Of a stretch of DNA of 17,046 nt, positions 8,440 through 17,046 are shown one piece after another. The DNA is from Saccoglossus kowalevskii (lineage: Eukaryota > Hemichordata > Enteropneusta > Harrimaniidae): assembly GCF_000003605.2 (NCBI RefSeq), contig NW_003149769.1, positions 242,269 to 259,314 on the forward strand, given 5' to 3'. Within the stretch, counting starts at the first letter, position 1. Each line of letters begins with the position of its first letter. The notes below the pieces were generated by a model, which saw nothing but the letters and a program-made list of their open reading frames with translations, made no database searches and was not told the origin of the DNA. The position numbers were made by a program, and so were the translations under genes.

Positions 8440-8625
8440 GTTATGCATTTTCCATGCCTCAGAGATAAAATATACATATCTGAGAGCTTGTTTCCCACAA
8501 TGCGTGAACTTCCTCTTTACACCTCTTTCATCACTGCCATTGCTTCTGCTATCCAAGTCGTAATTTTCCCCCTTTCATCCCCCCTGACTTATGTTATAAC
8601 AGGATTTACATTGCCTCTCGTCCTC
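8440..8625 (-). pseudogene. Possible zinc-binding segment between gag and protease
   Basis: EDERQCKSCYN, a Cys-x-x-Cys pair, is read near 8595-8625. Further on come KRKFTHCGKQA and YFISEAWKMHNRPDN (about 8440-8520). Several gypsy families carry Cys-rich zinc fingers at this position, so these look like remnants, but most of the expected cysteines are gone. Confidence 0.35.
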
Positions 8626-8700
8626 AAGTTCGACTGTACCATTCAATTGTTCAAGCAATATTCCATTGTCAATGTTACCATCCAACAGTCATTAATTAAC

Positions 8701-9052
8701 TTAGTCACCACAGCTTGCTCTAAGAAGTGACCTTAAGCAGGGAAGTGTCAAATTGCCAGTTTTTTCCAAGTAGGTAGGGATTGGCTACCGACTTACTCTG
8801 ATCACATCTTCAATGAGTTCTCTTTCTGTGTAACTCCTACTAATCTCACTTTCTATTTGATGTATATGTATCAAGCTTACTTTTTCAATCAGGTTTCCCA
8901 AATTGTCCACTAATCTTAAACTGCCTTGTAATCAGTTTGTAACTTTGATCCTCTGAAATACTTTCTGTGGCAGATTTGTTTATACCTGGGGTCTCATTTA
9001 CCTGATGAATTTCCCACTCTTTAGTCCTCTGTCGATTTGATGATAGTTTCAA
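8701..9052 (-). pseudogene. Ty3/gypsy Gag fragment (family B)
   Basis: Three frames carry successive Gag-like pieces. 8885-9052 has KEWEIHQVNETPGINKSATE and DQSYKLITRQFKISGQ. 8785-8884 has LIHIHQIESEISRSYTEREL. 8701-8782 has PIPTYLEKTGNLTLPCLRSL and LLRASCGD before a TAA at 8701-8703. The order and style fit the retrotransposon gag domain that forms the particle shell. Its position upstream of the zinc and protease remnants agrees. It is broken by stops at 8885-8887 and 8785-8787. Confidence 0.62.
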
Positions 9053-10009
9053 GCAAATCTACCGGAATTGACAAGGTCCAGTCTCAATTTAAATAATTTT
9101 TACTCACAATTAATTTTACTAGTACTTGGAAACATAAATGGCTAAATTCCTATGGTCAGTGGAGGTCAGCTCACAATTTTCAGCATTAACACTGGTAATT
9201 CCTCAGAAAATAGATCCCCAGAAATATTACACTCTTCACTCATAGGTACACAGAGATGGTTTTGAGTTTAAGTGTATAATACTGCCTGACTTAATTGCCT
9301 TCTCTCTACTAATTAGCTTCTGTTTATATAACAGTACTAGTGTGCATGTGCATTCATCCTCGGCTGTCTAGCTTGTGAATGGAATATCAGTTCAAAAATA
9401 ATATTAGATTTTCTACACACAGTTGTATTGTCAGTTGCACTTGTCCTGTGTACCATGACGCCTGCGTTGTGGAATACGGAAAAAGGGCCAAAAGCATTCA
9501 CACTGCGTACACAATATGCTAATAACATTAATAAGGTTATGACATAGACATATCTCATAAATAAGTGCAATTATTAATAGAAAGCATTTATTATGAAGCA
9601 CCGGAATCAGGTATGTTTGATCTTTACCCCCACTCTGTCTATTGTGGTTATTTGGAGACTGTACACGTGTTCTATCATACCAAACTGGTCACCAAATTTA
9701 ACGAGTGTTTTTACACTGTTGCCGGCATGAGCGTTGGCAAGCCTAAATAGTTTTGATTGTATACAGCGCCACTAGTGGCTGTTCCCAGGTCCATACGTCA
9801 AGGTCATCATCTTCATATTCAAAGTTTGAATGTTTGATATGCATTCTTACATCAATGTGGTCAAGTTAACATTAGAATCAAGTTACACACGAACATATAA
9901 AAGTAGAGCTTCCTTTTTACTGTCCCAATCCACATCCTTTTGCATAGGAGATATACTCGGCCAGTTAATGTCAAACTAAACAACACGACTGATTTTTATT
10001 TTCTTCAAG
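9053..10009. other. No gene recognised; short palindrome and a TATA-like box
   Basis: No coding region can be supported. GCCACTAGTGGC at 9768-9779 is a perfect 12-bp palindrome, and TATAAAAG at 9896-9903 resembles a TATA box. Neither can be tied to a gene with confidence. The 5' LTR of the gypsy element should begin in this region, but no repeat partner was found. Confidence 0.4.
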
Positions 10010-10262
10010 AAACCAGTGCACCCCTTTCTTCTTTTCCCATGATACCACATTGTCCCCGGGTGTTTTTATTCTTGTTTACCCTAAGAAAAAGTGTGTTACA
10101 CTGTTCTTTGTGGTCGCCTGCTTCATTATCTCGCCGATTTGGATGGCTCTCCTGTTCACTTACTTGTATATGCGTCATCATATTGACTCCTTCAAGGTTC
10201 CGAAACAGTTGCAGAATAACCTAGGCTCTGATCCCGTAATTTCAATTGTACAACAAATCCTG
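10010..10262 (+). CDS. Possible orphan exon encoding a membrane segment
   Basis: A splice-acceptor-like TTTTTATTTTCTTCAAG ends at 10009 and a donor-like CTG|GTATGA starts at 10263. Between them one frame is open and protein-like: PGVFILVYPKKKC, a hydrophobic run VTLFFVVACFIISPIWMALL (one membrane segment, possibly two half-turns), then YMRHHIDSFKVPKQLQNN. The Lys cluster just before the hydrophobic run would suit a signal anchor. Without an intron the frame would stop at 10266-10268. No ATG lies in frame before the segment, and no partner exon was found, so this may be a decayed gene or chance. The family is not recognised. Confidence 0.22.
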
Positions 10263-10268
10263 GTATGA

Positions 10269-10608
10269 ATAGGGCTTGCACACCCGAATTTGTAACCAAA
10301 CAATGTCATTCCAACTGAGGAGCCAATCAGCGACAACCTTACTGTTAGATACAGTTTCGGTTTCAAATACTCAGCGAAAGTGTTATGTTCTTTGTGCAAT
10401 TAGGTGTTTGTATGCAAAGGATTTTCCACACAAAACCGACGAATTCGGCGAATATTATTAGCGGTTCGCCTACTGTTGCCCAAACGAATCATTTGGCTCT
10501 GAAAGAATCTGAAAAAGTCTCTTATTTAGTTTCATGCAGTTTTTCAGGATGATGGCCTCCATATAGTAAATATCGACAAATTAATCACATTTATTTTAGT
10601 ATCACTTG
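10269..10608. other. No gene recognised
   Basis: A mixed stretch between the possible membrane exon and the mariner end. GAGCCAATCAGCG near 10319 contains a CCAAT-type pentamer, but no transcription unit can be attached to it. Confidence 0.4.
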
Positions 10609-11636
10609 TACAAGGGGTGATCAATAAGTTATCAGCTTTCCTCATAAAACACTATTTTTCAACATAGTTTCCTCCAAGTTCAATTCACTTTGTCCATCGA
10701 TGTTCGAGTTTTCCTATTCCCTGCTGGGAGAAGGTTTCATCTTGATCATTTAGATAGGCCTCAACAGCTTGGATGACGTCTCATCAGTCTCAAAACGATG
10801 ATCACGCAAGTGGGACTCACAGCTAGAAGTATGACGGTGCCAGGCCAGGTGAGTAGAAAAGGTGAGGTAAGAGTTCAAAGCCACATGCGATTGCTGCCAC
10901 CACGGACACCTGTGCTGTGTGGACTGGCGCATTGTCCCGGAGCAACAGCACACAAGCTCGAAGCTTTCCTCTCTATTTCTCTTTGATTGCTGCTTTAACT
11001 GTCACAGTTCTGAAGCATAGTACTCTCTATTGATTGTTTGACCCAATTTGCCAAGTAGTCAATCATGATGACTCCCTTGCTGTCCCAGAACACAGAGGCC
11101 ATCTTGGGCGGCTGTGAACCCTTGTGTGTCCATTGTTTGCGCTGCTTTTTTAATTCTGGGTCAAAGTGTTGAACCCATGTCTCATCTTGGGTCACAAATC
11201 TCTTGAAGAAGTTGCCAGGATTTGACTGGAAACCGGCCAAAAGCGTCTTTGAAACTTCTAACCTGTTCAACTTCTGATTCAACATTCAGGGCATCCACTT
11301 TGCATACAGCTTGCTCATCCTCAAGATGTTTGACAAAACATTTTGAACTGCGCCATAACTGATGTCAAGTGAATGCCTGATATGTCGGGTAGTGCCACGC
11401 CTGTCATTCATTACCATCGACGGATGGCCTCAACCTGATTGTCCGTGGTGGCAAATTTTGGGTCATCTTTCGTGCTCTCCTCACCTCACTTAAAGTTAGC
11501 AACCCACTTCTTTACAGTGGAATAAGAAGGGGGAGTCCTCACCAAGTGTCGTGACCATGTCTTCGTGGATTTCTTTCGGAGTCATCCTCTTTTTATAGAG
11601 ATAATTGATCACAGTGCGAGCTTCTGTCTGGTCCAT
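10609..11636 (-). mobile_element. mariner DNA transposon remnant, 5' end missing
   Basis: The transposase 3' end is followed by a terminal sequence (10611 onward, CAAGGGGTGATCAATAAGTT on the plus strand) directly next to a TA at 10609-10610, the dinucleotide that mariner elements duplicate. A matching inverted copy is expected beyond the transposase start (above 11636) but none is present before 11690, so that end is lost or truncated. The total of about 1.0 kb is slightly short of a full mariner (about 1.3 kb). Confidence 0.8.
10652..11636 (-). pseudogene. mariner transposase, inactivated
   Basis: Reads from ATG at 11634-11636 (MDQTEARTVINYLYKKRMTP, helix-turn-helix region) to a TAG at 10652-10654. 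The central frame 10995-11285 holds NRLEVSKTLLAGFQ, VTQDETWVQHFDPE (first catalytic Asp) and MASVFWDSKGVIMIDYL. After further frame changes come LLLRDNAPVHTAQ (second catalytic Asp) and YSPGLAPSYF. In active mariners the latter is YSPDLAPSD(F/Y), so the third catalytic Asp is Tyr here (codon at 10829-10831). A stop follows at 10824-10826. Several frameshifts (near 11540, 11430 and 11010) and a stop after ANFK also block it. The normal reaction is cut-and-paste transposition at TA. Confidence 0.85.
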
Positions 11637-11689
11637 TTTGTGATTTTCGTCTCACCTGCTGATTTTAAATGGGCACCACGTGCTAATTA

Positions 11690-12026
11690 ATGTTCAGTCC
11701 TATCTCCCAAACCCACAAGTATAGTACACGTTCCTCTCTTAGAAATAATTTATGCATTACTAAATGGAAAACATCCATGGGCCAGAGGATGTTTCAGTAT
11801 AGAGGGCAACCCTATAACTTACTATCCCATATCAGAAATTCAGCCTCATTAGGCATTTTAAAGAAAACTTTACAAAATATATCTTAAAATTTGTTGTAAA
11901 TGGCTCAAGCCTATAGTGTATATATTGTGTATTTTGTTTCTACAGAGGGCCCAATGAAAATTACTTTATTGTATATTGGCCTACCCTCTTTATATAAAGT
12001 GTTAAATAAAAATAAATAAATACCTA
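11690..12026 (+). mobile_element. LINE (non-LTR retrotransposon) 3' end, 5'-truncated
   Basis: The open frame ending at TAA 11885-11887 carries HKYSTRSSLRNNLCITKWKT, GQRMFQYRGQPYNLL and NSASLGILKKTLQ. This is the pattern found at the C-terminus of many L2/CR1-type LINE polymerases. It is followed by a short 3' UTR containing a stem-loop and an end rich in AAATA repeats (about 12003-12026). Such LINEs insert by target-primed reverse transcription and are commonly cut short at the 5' side, as here. The start lies within about 55 bases of the mariner transposase start, so one element may have inserted beside or into the other. Confidence 0.68.
11944..11989 (+). other. 3' UTR stem-loop of the LINE
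   Basis: AGAGGG and CCAAT on the left (11944-11955) can pair with ATTGG and CCCTCT on the right (11975-11989), with a small internal bulge and a loop of about 19 bases. It lies just before the AAATA tail, where LINEs of this type keep the structure their polymerase recognises. Confidence 0.55.
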
Positions 12027-13530
12027 AATTTGTATTTCTATGGGTAGTGAATTAAGACATTATAGTATAAAGTTATACCCAAGAATAGAAGTTCCGCTCC
12101 TTGTTTCATGGTGGGGCCTAGAACGCCAGCTAACTGTGAATTTCTCGGATTACCGTGTTTTGACATATAAATTGCCTGATTTGATATTAATTAGTTAATT
12201 TTGACTTTTTCCATCGATATGTTAAGTACTAATCACATCCAGTCACATTCAAATAAAGGTTGGCACATAGGTGCCGAGGATAATGCACAGACCTAATATA
12301 AATATATATATCAGATTTAAATTGAAATTGTGGTGCAGGTGCTCTGGAATAAAACAGACCAAACCACGGATATGCAATCAAATTTATTTATAAACTCCAA
12401 TTATGTGGATCACAAATAATGATTCTGCATTCTGAACGTTGGTTGTACATTACTTTTTTCTGTGATCCAATTAAACATGCCCATCCCATTGCCAGAAACG
12501 ACTGATTGCATCACAGCACATCCATACTCCTGGAATGCAGTTAGTAATAAAATTTGGAATAAAATACAGAACAGTGAATGTGAATTATCAATGCTTGATA
12601 ACAGTGGAAACGCTTTATTAAATGTTGCCAGATATTGTCTGTCATGCTAATATTGGAGCAACAAATGGCATAGTCTAGTTATGGGTGTGGCAATTGTTAT
12701 TATGGACATGCCCTCCTAACACCCATAAATGTTGATTGGTATAGTATATCAATATCTATGACAGCTGGCGTGGAATTACAAATTACATAGTATGCATATT
12801 AATTAGGTCATATGACGCAAAAGCAATTAAGTGCTGTTATGGTCTAGCACGCACTTCAGACAGCAGAGCTAAACAAGTATAGAAACAATCATGCTTTTAA
12901 AATGTTGCTGCCGGTGTGGTCATGGTTATTGTGATTTAAGAAAATGTAGTACAAATTGTGTGCATATAATGAAGTGAATTATTGAACTTATTTGTGTATA
13001 AACGATAGCTCATTATTTATTTATATACAATTACACTTTCAATATATTATATATAACGAAATTGTGATGTTATTATAAACAAATTCCAAATTATATATAC
13101 ATTCAAGTTTATCTTGAAAAAATATAAATAGATAATGAGTACATGAATAAAAAGGTTTCCACTTTGTACTGCTGAAATTTAAGTTAGTGAAATCAGAACT
13201 GACTATACAGGGAAGGATATCATGTAAAACAAAACGATCAATGATAAAATCAAATCACATGGCATGCTTTGATATAAGACAAATAATTGACATTTTAAAC
13301 AACAAAACCTTATATACATATAACTAGCTATATCACTGTTACTACAACACAGCATTTTGAACTAGTGATATCATTGGCATGGAATGCTATACAGTGTAAA
13401 TAATAAGTAAATGAAGCTCAAAGACTCGATTAGTGTCTAAATGTAGTTTTTGTTTCTGTCATCTTGAACAACTTTTAATCTAATAGAAATGTCTTGCATG
13501 TCATAGTACTAGTTAGAGACGAGGCAATCA
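12027..13530. other. AT-rich region, no gene recognised; one 10-bp hairpin
   Basis: No coding region could be supported. A short plus-strand open frame at 12462-12650 has no recognisable motif. TTATGGGTGT at 12679-12688 and its exact reverse complement ACACCCATAA at 12719-12728 can form a 10-bp stem. Confidence 0.45.
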
Positions 13531-13673
13531 CTGCAGTTGAATACCTTGTTTTACACCAGTTTTAGTGATGGAGTCGCGATTCTCAAATTTTGAATTGAGC
13601 TGCAGTTGAATACCTTGTTTCAGACCAGTTTTAGTGATGGAGTCGCAAATCTCAAAATTTTAATTGAGCTGCA
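13531..13673. repeat. Tandem duplication, 69-bp unit, two copies
   Basis: CTGCAGTTGAATACCTTGTT starts at 13531 and again at 13600. Both copies continue to GGAGTCGC...CTCAAA...GAATTGAG or TAATTGAG, and a third copy begins as CTGCA at 13669. Only a handful of bases differ. It lies about 840 bp beyond the stop codon of the HSPA12-like gene. Confidence 0.85.
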
Positions 13674-14513
13674 CTCCCTTGCCATGTATTTGTTTTCGGA
13701 TAGACAATAACATTACCAAAAGTTGTAGGTGTCTGAAAGGTGAAATAAATGTCATTACTTTGATAATATTTTATTAGAATCGTTATACGAGTTTTTGTCA
13801 TTTTCACTTCTAGGACACCATACTACATTGTAGTAGAATTAATTATGCAACAATAAAAAAATTCAATATCTTGTAAATTCTTGTTTTTGCACAACACTTT
13901 GATGTGTAATATAGTACTTATATATAGAAACAAATCTGTGGAAACTATAGAAAAAGGAAGAATATAAAAGAATTTTATTTGATTTCTTTTCAACAATAAA
14001 ATTGAATAATCATTATATCACTATCCTATTATAGGCTGGTGTATTCCAGATGTATCTGACAATTATTGGATCTCTTGTTGAGTTTAAGCATGTTTTTTTT
14101 GTTTCAAAGTGACAAATAGTGTTTTTTTCACTTGTTGGACACCATCACTATTGCTTAATGTTTTAATTGTTATGTTTATAAGTCCAAATAAAAATATATA
14201 CAAACCTGTGTTGGCAAGGGAATGCAGATAACTTTTGTTATTGGACCTTACAGAAAACTAATCCCAGGACTAATATGAGATGCTCTCACTAAGAGAAATA
14301 TGGCACATATACTTGTAGTTAGTTTGTATACAGGTCACGAGTTATAATATACATGCAGAAAGATACGGAAGTGGTTGATAATACGATGAGCAATGTACGC
14401 TCAAAACTATAAGATAAGATGATCAAAGGTGATGTTGGTTGCATGATTATCTAAACTGCTTTGTTTTTTTAAAGAGTAGGTGTGTTGTTTTTACAAATTG
14501 CAAACTGTGTACC
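13674..14513 (-). other. Probable 3' untranslated and flanking sequence of the HSPA12-like gene
   Basis: AT-rich with no other gene. On the minus strand an AATAAA lies at 13974-13979, which would give a 3' UTR of about 530 bases. A weaker ATTAAA is at 14162-14167. Which, if either, is used cannot be told from sequence. Confidence 0.35.
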
Positions 14514-15610
14514 TCAAGGACTACGATTTGTAGTAGATAATTTAAGGGTAGCAGGTTTTACATCACCTGTTTCTACGTCTCTGGCCTCGACTTTTATCTC
14601 TGTACCCCCAAACTCTAATCTTATTTCAATATCACGACCAAGACCTTTCGTAATATTTGGACTATCCACTACTATTTTTGTTCCCTCTTTGTACACACCC
14701 GGGTCATTAACGTACATTACATTTGATTTACTGGTTGTGTAGAATTCAAAAGCAACTTTTGATTGTGAAGTCTCCACTGGGCAAAAAGTGAAATTTCGTA
14801 TTTCACCTAATCTTACTTCTTCGTTTACCGTGACTAATTTGGTGAACAAGTTGTTGCACATTATATCACCATTGGATGTTTTGAACATGTATTTTTCGTT
14901 ATGTATTGCAGGGTTAAATTTTGCACATGTGCCACATCCATGAGTTTCCCTACAAATTCTACGCCGAATGACATCAGGCTTAAGCCCGAACATTACAGCT
15001 CCTTTCATAACAGACAAACCCGCGTTCTCGGGGATAAGAATACGAGCTCGATTTTCAAATTTCTTTCTAACCGCTAACTGTAACAAGGGGGATTCTGAAA
15101 ACCCACCAACCAAAAATATATATTGTACACACTTAATAGTAGGCATCTCAAGTAACATGCTTATATGACTGACGATTGAATATATTGCCTCTTTAAACAT
15201 GTTTTTCATTACTTCGGCCCCAATACAAAGGAAGTCTCTATTAATTTTAACATCTGATTTAGTGTATTGTTCCTTGATTAAATCTTGTATGCTCTTAGTT
15301 TTTTGTCTATGATGAGTGCAATAGAAATATATAAAATTACTTGGGAGACGAATCCTAGTTGTATTATTTTCCTTTTGCAATGGTCTATCAGATCTTTTCT
15401 TCCCCTCCAAGTCAATATTAATTTCTAACCAGTCAGAAGGATGTTTTGATTTAAAATCTTCAATAAATTCACCACCAAACACCTTAACGAGCAAACTTTC
15501 AAACTGTTTATCAACTTGTGTCCCACCCCAAGCCCCACCAGTTGCTTTGTGTATTTCTTCCACAGAATCATCATCATTGATGCGATGAACAGTAACATCA
15601 ACAGTTCCAC
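14514..15610 (-). CDS. HSPA12-like terminal exon
   Basis: Follows the acceptor TTACACTCACAG and starts with the last two bases of a Gly codon, then GTVDVTVHRI. It includes ATGGAWGGTQVDKQFESLL, FLVGGFSESPLLQLAVRKKF and RILIPENAGLSVMKGAVMFG, and ends LKLSTTNRSP before TGA. Most of the ATPase lobe II and the whole C-terminal region are in this single exon of about 1.1 kb. A Cys-rich patch, RETHGCGTCAKF, replaces the TYGVG-like stretch of vertebrate HSPA12. Confidence 0.93.
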
Positions 15611-16830
15611 CTGTGAGTGTAAAATATGTATGATTTATTGATAGTGAAATTCATTCAAACATAGTACTGTTAATGGAGTCGCGGCAGTATTCAAAACACA
15701 CACGAATGGGCATTTAAATTGTGCTTACCCCCGCAGTCAACAACCATATAACTTGTTTTCGGTTTTGCAATAACATCTGCACAACATGCCTCATTCTTTT
15801 CCTCCTCAACAAACTCTCGCATCTTGCGTTGGCGGCAATGTAAAGATGCCGCTTCTGGTTCTAAGGCAATAATAAGCTGATTTTCCTTGCTTTCAGGAAC
15901 TAGGTCAGCCTGAAGTTGATATAATAGAATTAAAATAATGAATATAATGTATACCCAAATCAAACTCTGTGTAAATCAAATACATTAAACAGCGTCCAGA
16001 TTAGGTTTGGGAAAGCCATTGCTGTAATATAGTTTAATTTTTGAAGTGGTGAATTCATTGACCTTTTTTTAAAATATAAAATTTACAAATGAAGAATTTG
16101 TTTTATTTTTTGGGGGACATTTTGAACATTACCAGTGATTTGCATTTTAAGAATATTTAATGTAAGTGCATAGTCTTGTCATCTTACTTTGATACACATA
16201 TAATAGAAGGTATAGATAGATTGTCTATGTCCTGATGATATTGAATGTATGAAATAGATATAGCAAATATTTGAAATTCCTCAAAAAATGCTAGTATTAA
16301 AACTATACAATGTACCAATATCCTTAAGCCTTGCCAAATAGTTCATAGCAGTTCCGTTTGGATGTATCAGACATTCATCTTCGCAAACAACGGAACATGC
16401 AAATTACTTAATTAATATACACAGATGTTGTTCCGAAATCTAATTATTTCTACAGTTGATTATATAAATCATATGTGTATTTGCTTGCACTCCAATTCAG
16501 CCAGTGATAATCACGCACATACACGCATTACCTAATTATTTACTATAAATAAATGCATATGCTTGTAGAAAGAGGCAGACAGAGGATGTAATATTAATTT
16601 ATCAGTACCTTATATGCTGCTTCTCTCATGAACTGCTTTGATACATGTCTCCATATTGCTGGTACTGTCAAGACCCATCTAATATCCGCAGACGTTATTT
16701 CAATTCCAGCTCTGTCTTTGATAACGTCGAGTGCTTTTTCTTTCAAAAAATTTATAGCAAAAGCAAATATGTCTATAGCATCCATCAATTGTCCATTTCT
16801 TGCTTTTAGTTTCAAACTTCCTCCAACTTC
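14514..16830 (-). CDS. Heat shock 70 kDa protein 12A/12B-like, last three exons (5' part outside window)
   Basis: An Hsp70-superfamily ATPase of the HSPA12 branch, probably cytosolic. Exons 16609-16830, 15729-15909 and 14514-15610 join in frame to 500 codons including TGA. Seen in order are the motif RWVLTVPAIW, then FMREAAYK|ADL, ALEPEAASLHC, and the phosphate-binding VDCGGGTVDVTVHRI, which is completed across a splice. The adenosine motif FLVGGFSESPLLQ and a C-terminal region with MYVNDPGV and IEIRLEFGGTEIKV follow. HSPA12 proteins lack a typical peptide-binding domain and have about 675 residues, so about 150-180 N-terminal residues, with the first phosphate loop, should lie past 17046. 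No stops or frameshifts were found, so the gene looks functional. HSPA12 paralogues are numerous in bivalves, and an exact orthologue cannot be named. Confidence 0.92.
15729..15909 (-). CDS. HSPA12-like middle exon
   Basis: Acceptor TATATCAACTTCAG, donor GGGG|GTAAGC; 181 bases starting in phase 0 and ending with one base of a Gly codon. It encodes ADLVPESKENQLIIALEPEA, a charged stretch KMREFVEEEKNEACC, and SYMVVDCGG. The 118-bp intron to the next exon (15611-15728) is short, as in many invertebrate genes. Confidence 0.92.
15910..16608 (-). other. HSPA12-like intron with an inverted repeat
   Basis: AT-rich intron with canonical ends. GTTCCGTTTG at 16351-16360 can pair with CAAACAACGGAAC at 16384-16396, leaving a three-base bulge. 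Nothing else was recognised. Confidence 0.7.
16609..16830 (-). CDS. HSPA12-like upstream exon
   Basis: Acceptor TTTTATTCACAG, donor AAG|GTACTG; 222 bases, 74 whole codons. It encodes EVGGSLKLKARNGQLM, then IFAFAINFLKEKALDVIKD, ADIRWVLTVPAIW and RHVSKQFMREAAYK, matching the middle of the HSPA12 ATPase lobe I. The 699-bp intron 15910-16608 separates it from the next exon. Confidence 0.92.
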
Positions 16831-17046
16831 CTGTGAATAAAACATATCTCAGTTGGATGTCTCAGATTAAAATGATTATTGTGTTTTCAACTACCACAAA
16901 AATGTTCTTGTAGTGGGATAGTTTACTGTAAGGCAAAGTGTACCGACTAGACACTTTTTAATTAAAACTTAAATAATTAAACCAATTATGTTGTATAGTC
17001 AACCAGTCAAAACATGACAATCACAAATGCCGTTATTTCGTAATTA
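16831..17046 (-). other. Partial intron of the HSPA12-like gene at the window edge
   Basis: Sequence upstream of the acceptor at 16831-16832 has no coding match. The N-terminal exon(s) are expected further right, outside the window. Confidence 0.7.

Larger units (their letters stand above)
5790..9052 (-). mobile_element. Ty3/gypsy retrotransposon remnant with a nested second gypsy fragment
   Basis: On the minus strand the parts follow gypsy order: gag (8701-9052), zinc motif (near 8600), protease-adjacent region (8045-8410), reverse transcriptase (6589-7253), RNase H (about 6150-6452) and integrase (5790-6122). Between protease and reverse transcriptase sits the reverse transcriptase of a different gypsy family (7258-7793). 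Frameshifts and stops occur in every domain, so the element is dead. No LTRs, primer binding site or target duplication could be identified. Family placement is by remembered motif patterns. Confidence 0.75.

Noticed and set aside
9337-9570. Minus-strand open frame starting with a hydrophobic, signal-like stretch
   Set aside because: Only 77 codons, with no recognisable family and no splice or promoter context; it is likely chance in AT-rich DNA.
9768-9903. GCCACTAGTGGC palindrome and TATAAAAG as a promoter
   Set aside because: No transcription start or downstream gene can be tied to them; such motifs are common by chance.
12462-12650. Plus-strand 62-codon open frame
   Set aside because: No recognisable motif or supporting context.
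13568-15683. ATGGAGTCGCG shared between the 69-bp repeat (13568-13578) and the HSPA12-like intron (15673-15683)
   Set aside because: An 11-base match is expected many times by chance in a window this long, and the flanks do not agree.
1-17046. CRISPR array, bacterial operon or defence system
   Set aside because: No regular spacer array and no prokaryotic gene organisation; spliced exons and eukaryotic transposons show an animal genome.

Overview
The window looks like non-coding-rich DNA from an animal genome, most likely a marine invertebrate. A lophotrochozoan such as a bivalve is my best guess. It is AT-rich, has spliced exons with canonical GT/AG borders, and is dominated by decayed transposable elements. 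Taxon assignment is inference: it rests on an HSPA12-type Hsp70 gene (a family known to be expanded in bivalves) sitting among DIRS-like, Ty3/gypsy, mariner and LINE remnants. Nothing bacterial is visible (no operons, no ribosome binding sites).

Layout. 1-517: AT-rich, nothing recognised. 518-2547: a DIRS-like retroelement remnant with about 170-200 bp inverted terminal repeats and a tyrosine recombinase broken into three frames. It also holds a GC-rich internal block with its own inverted and direct repeats. 2730-3433: an irregular array of short palindromic units (TTCGAGTTAC / GTAACTCGAA) with a roughly 260-280 bp higher-order period. 3625-4438: two unrecognised possible coding fragments. 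4439-5789: no gene seen. 5790-9052, minus strand: a degenerate Ty3/gypsy element reading gag, zinc motif, protease-adjacent region, reverse transcriptase, RNase H and integrase. It is interrupted between its protease-adjacent region and its own reverse transcriptase by the reverse transcriptase of a second, different gypsy family. 9053-10608: mostly empty, with one possible orphan exon encoding a membrane segment. 10609-11636, minus: a dead mariner transposase. 11690-12026, plus: the 3' end of a LINE with a terminal stem-loop and an AAATA-type tail. 12027-14513: AT-rich, with a 10-bp hairpin and a 69-bp tandem duplication. 14514-16830, minus: the last three exons of an HSPA12A/B-like Hsp70-family gene, whose first exon(s) lie beyond the right edge.

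The only gene that looks intact and functional is the HSPA12-like one. Its three exons join in frame (500 codons including the stop) across two introns with good splice sites. The mobile elements are independent of each other, and all are inactivated by frameshifts, stops or catalytic substitutions. I saw no convincing evidence for an undescribed functional system. The points most worth checking are the DIRS-like element, the palindromic array and the nested gypsy insertion.
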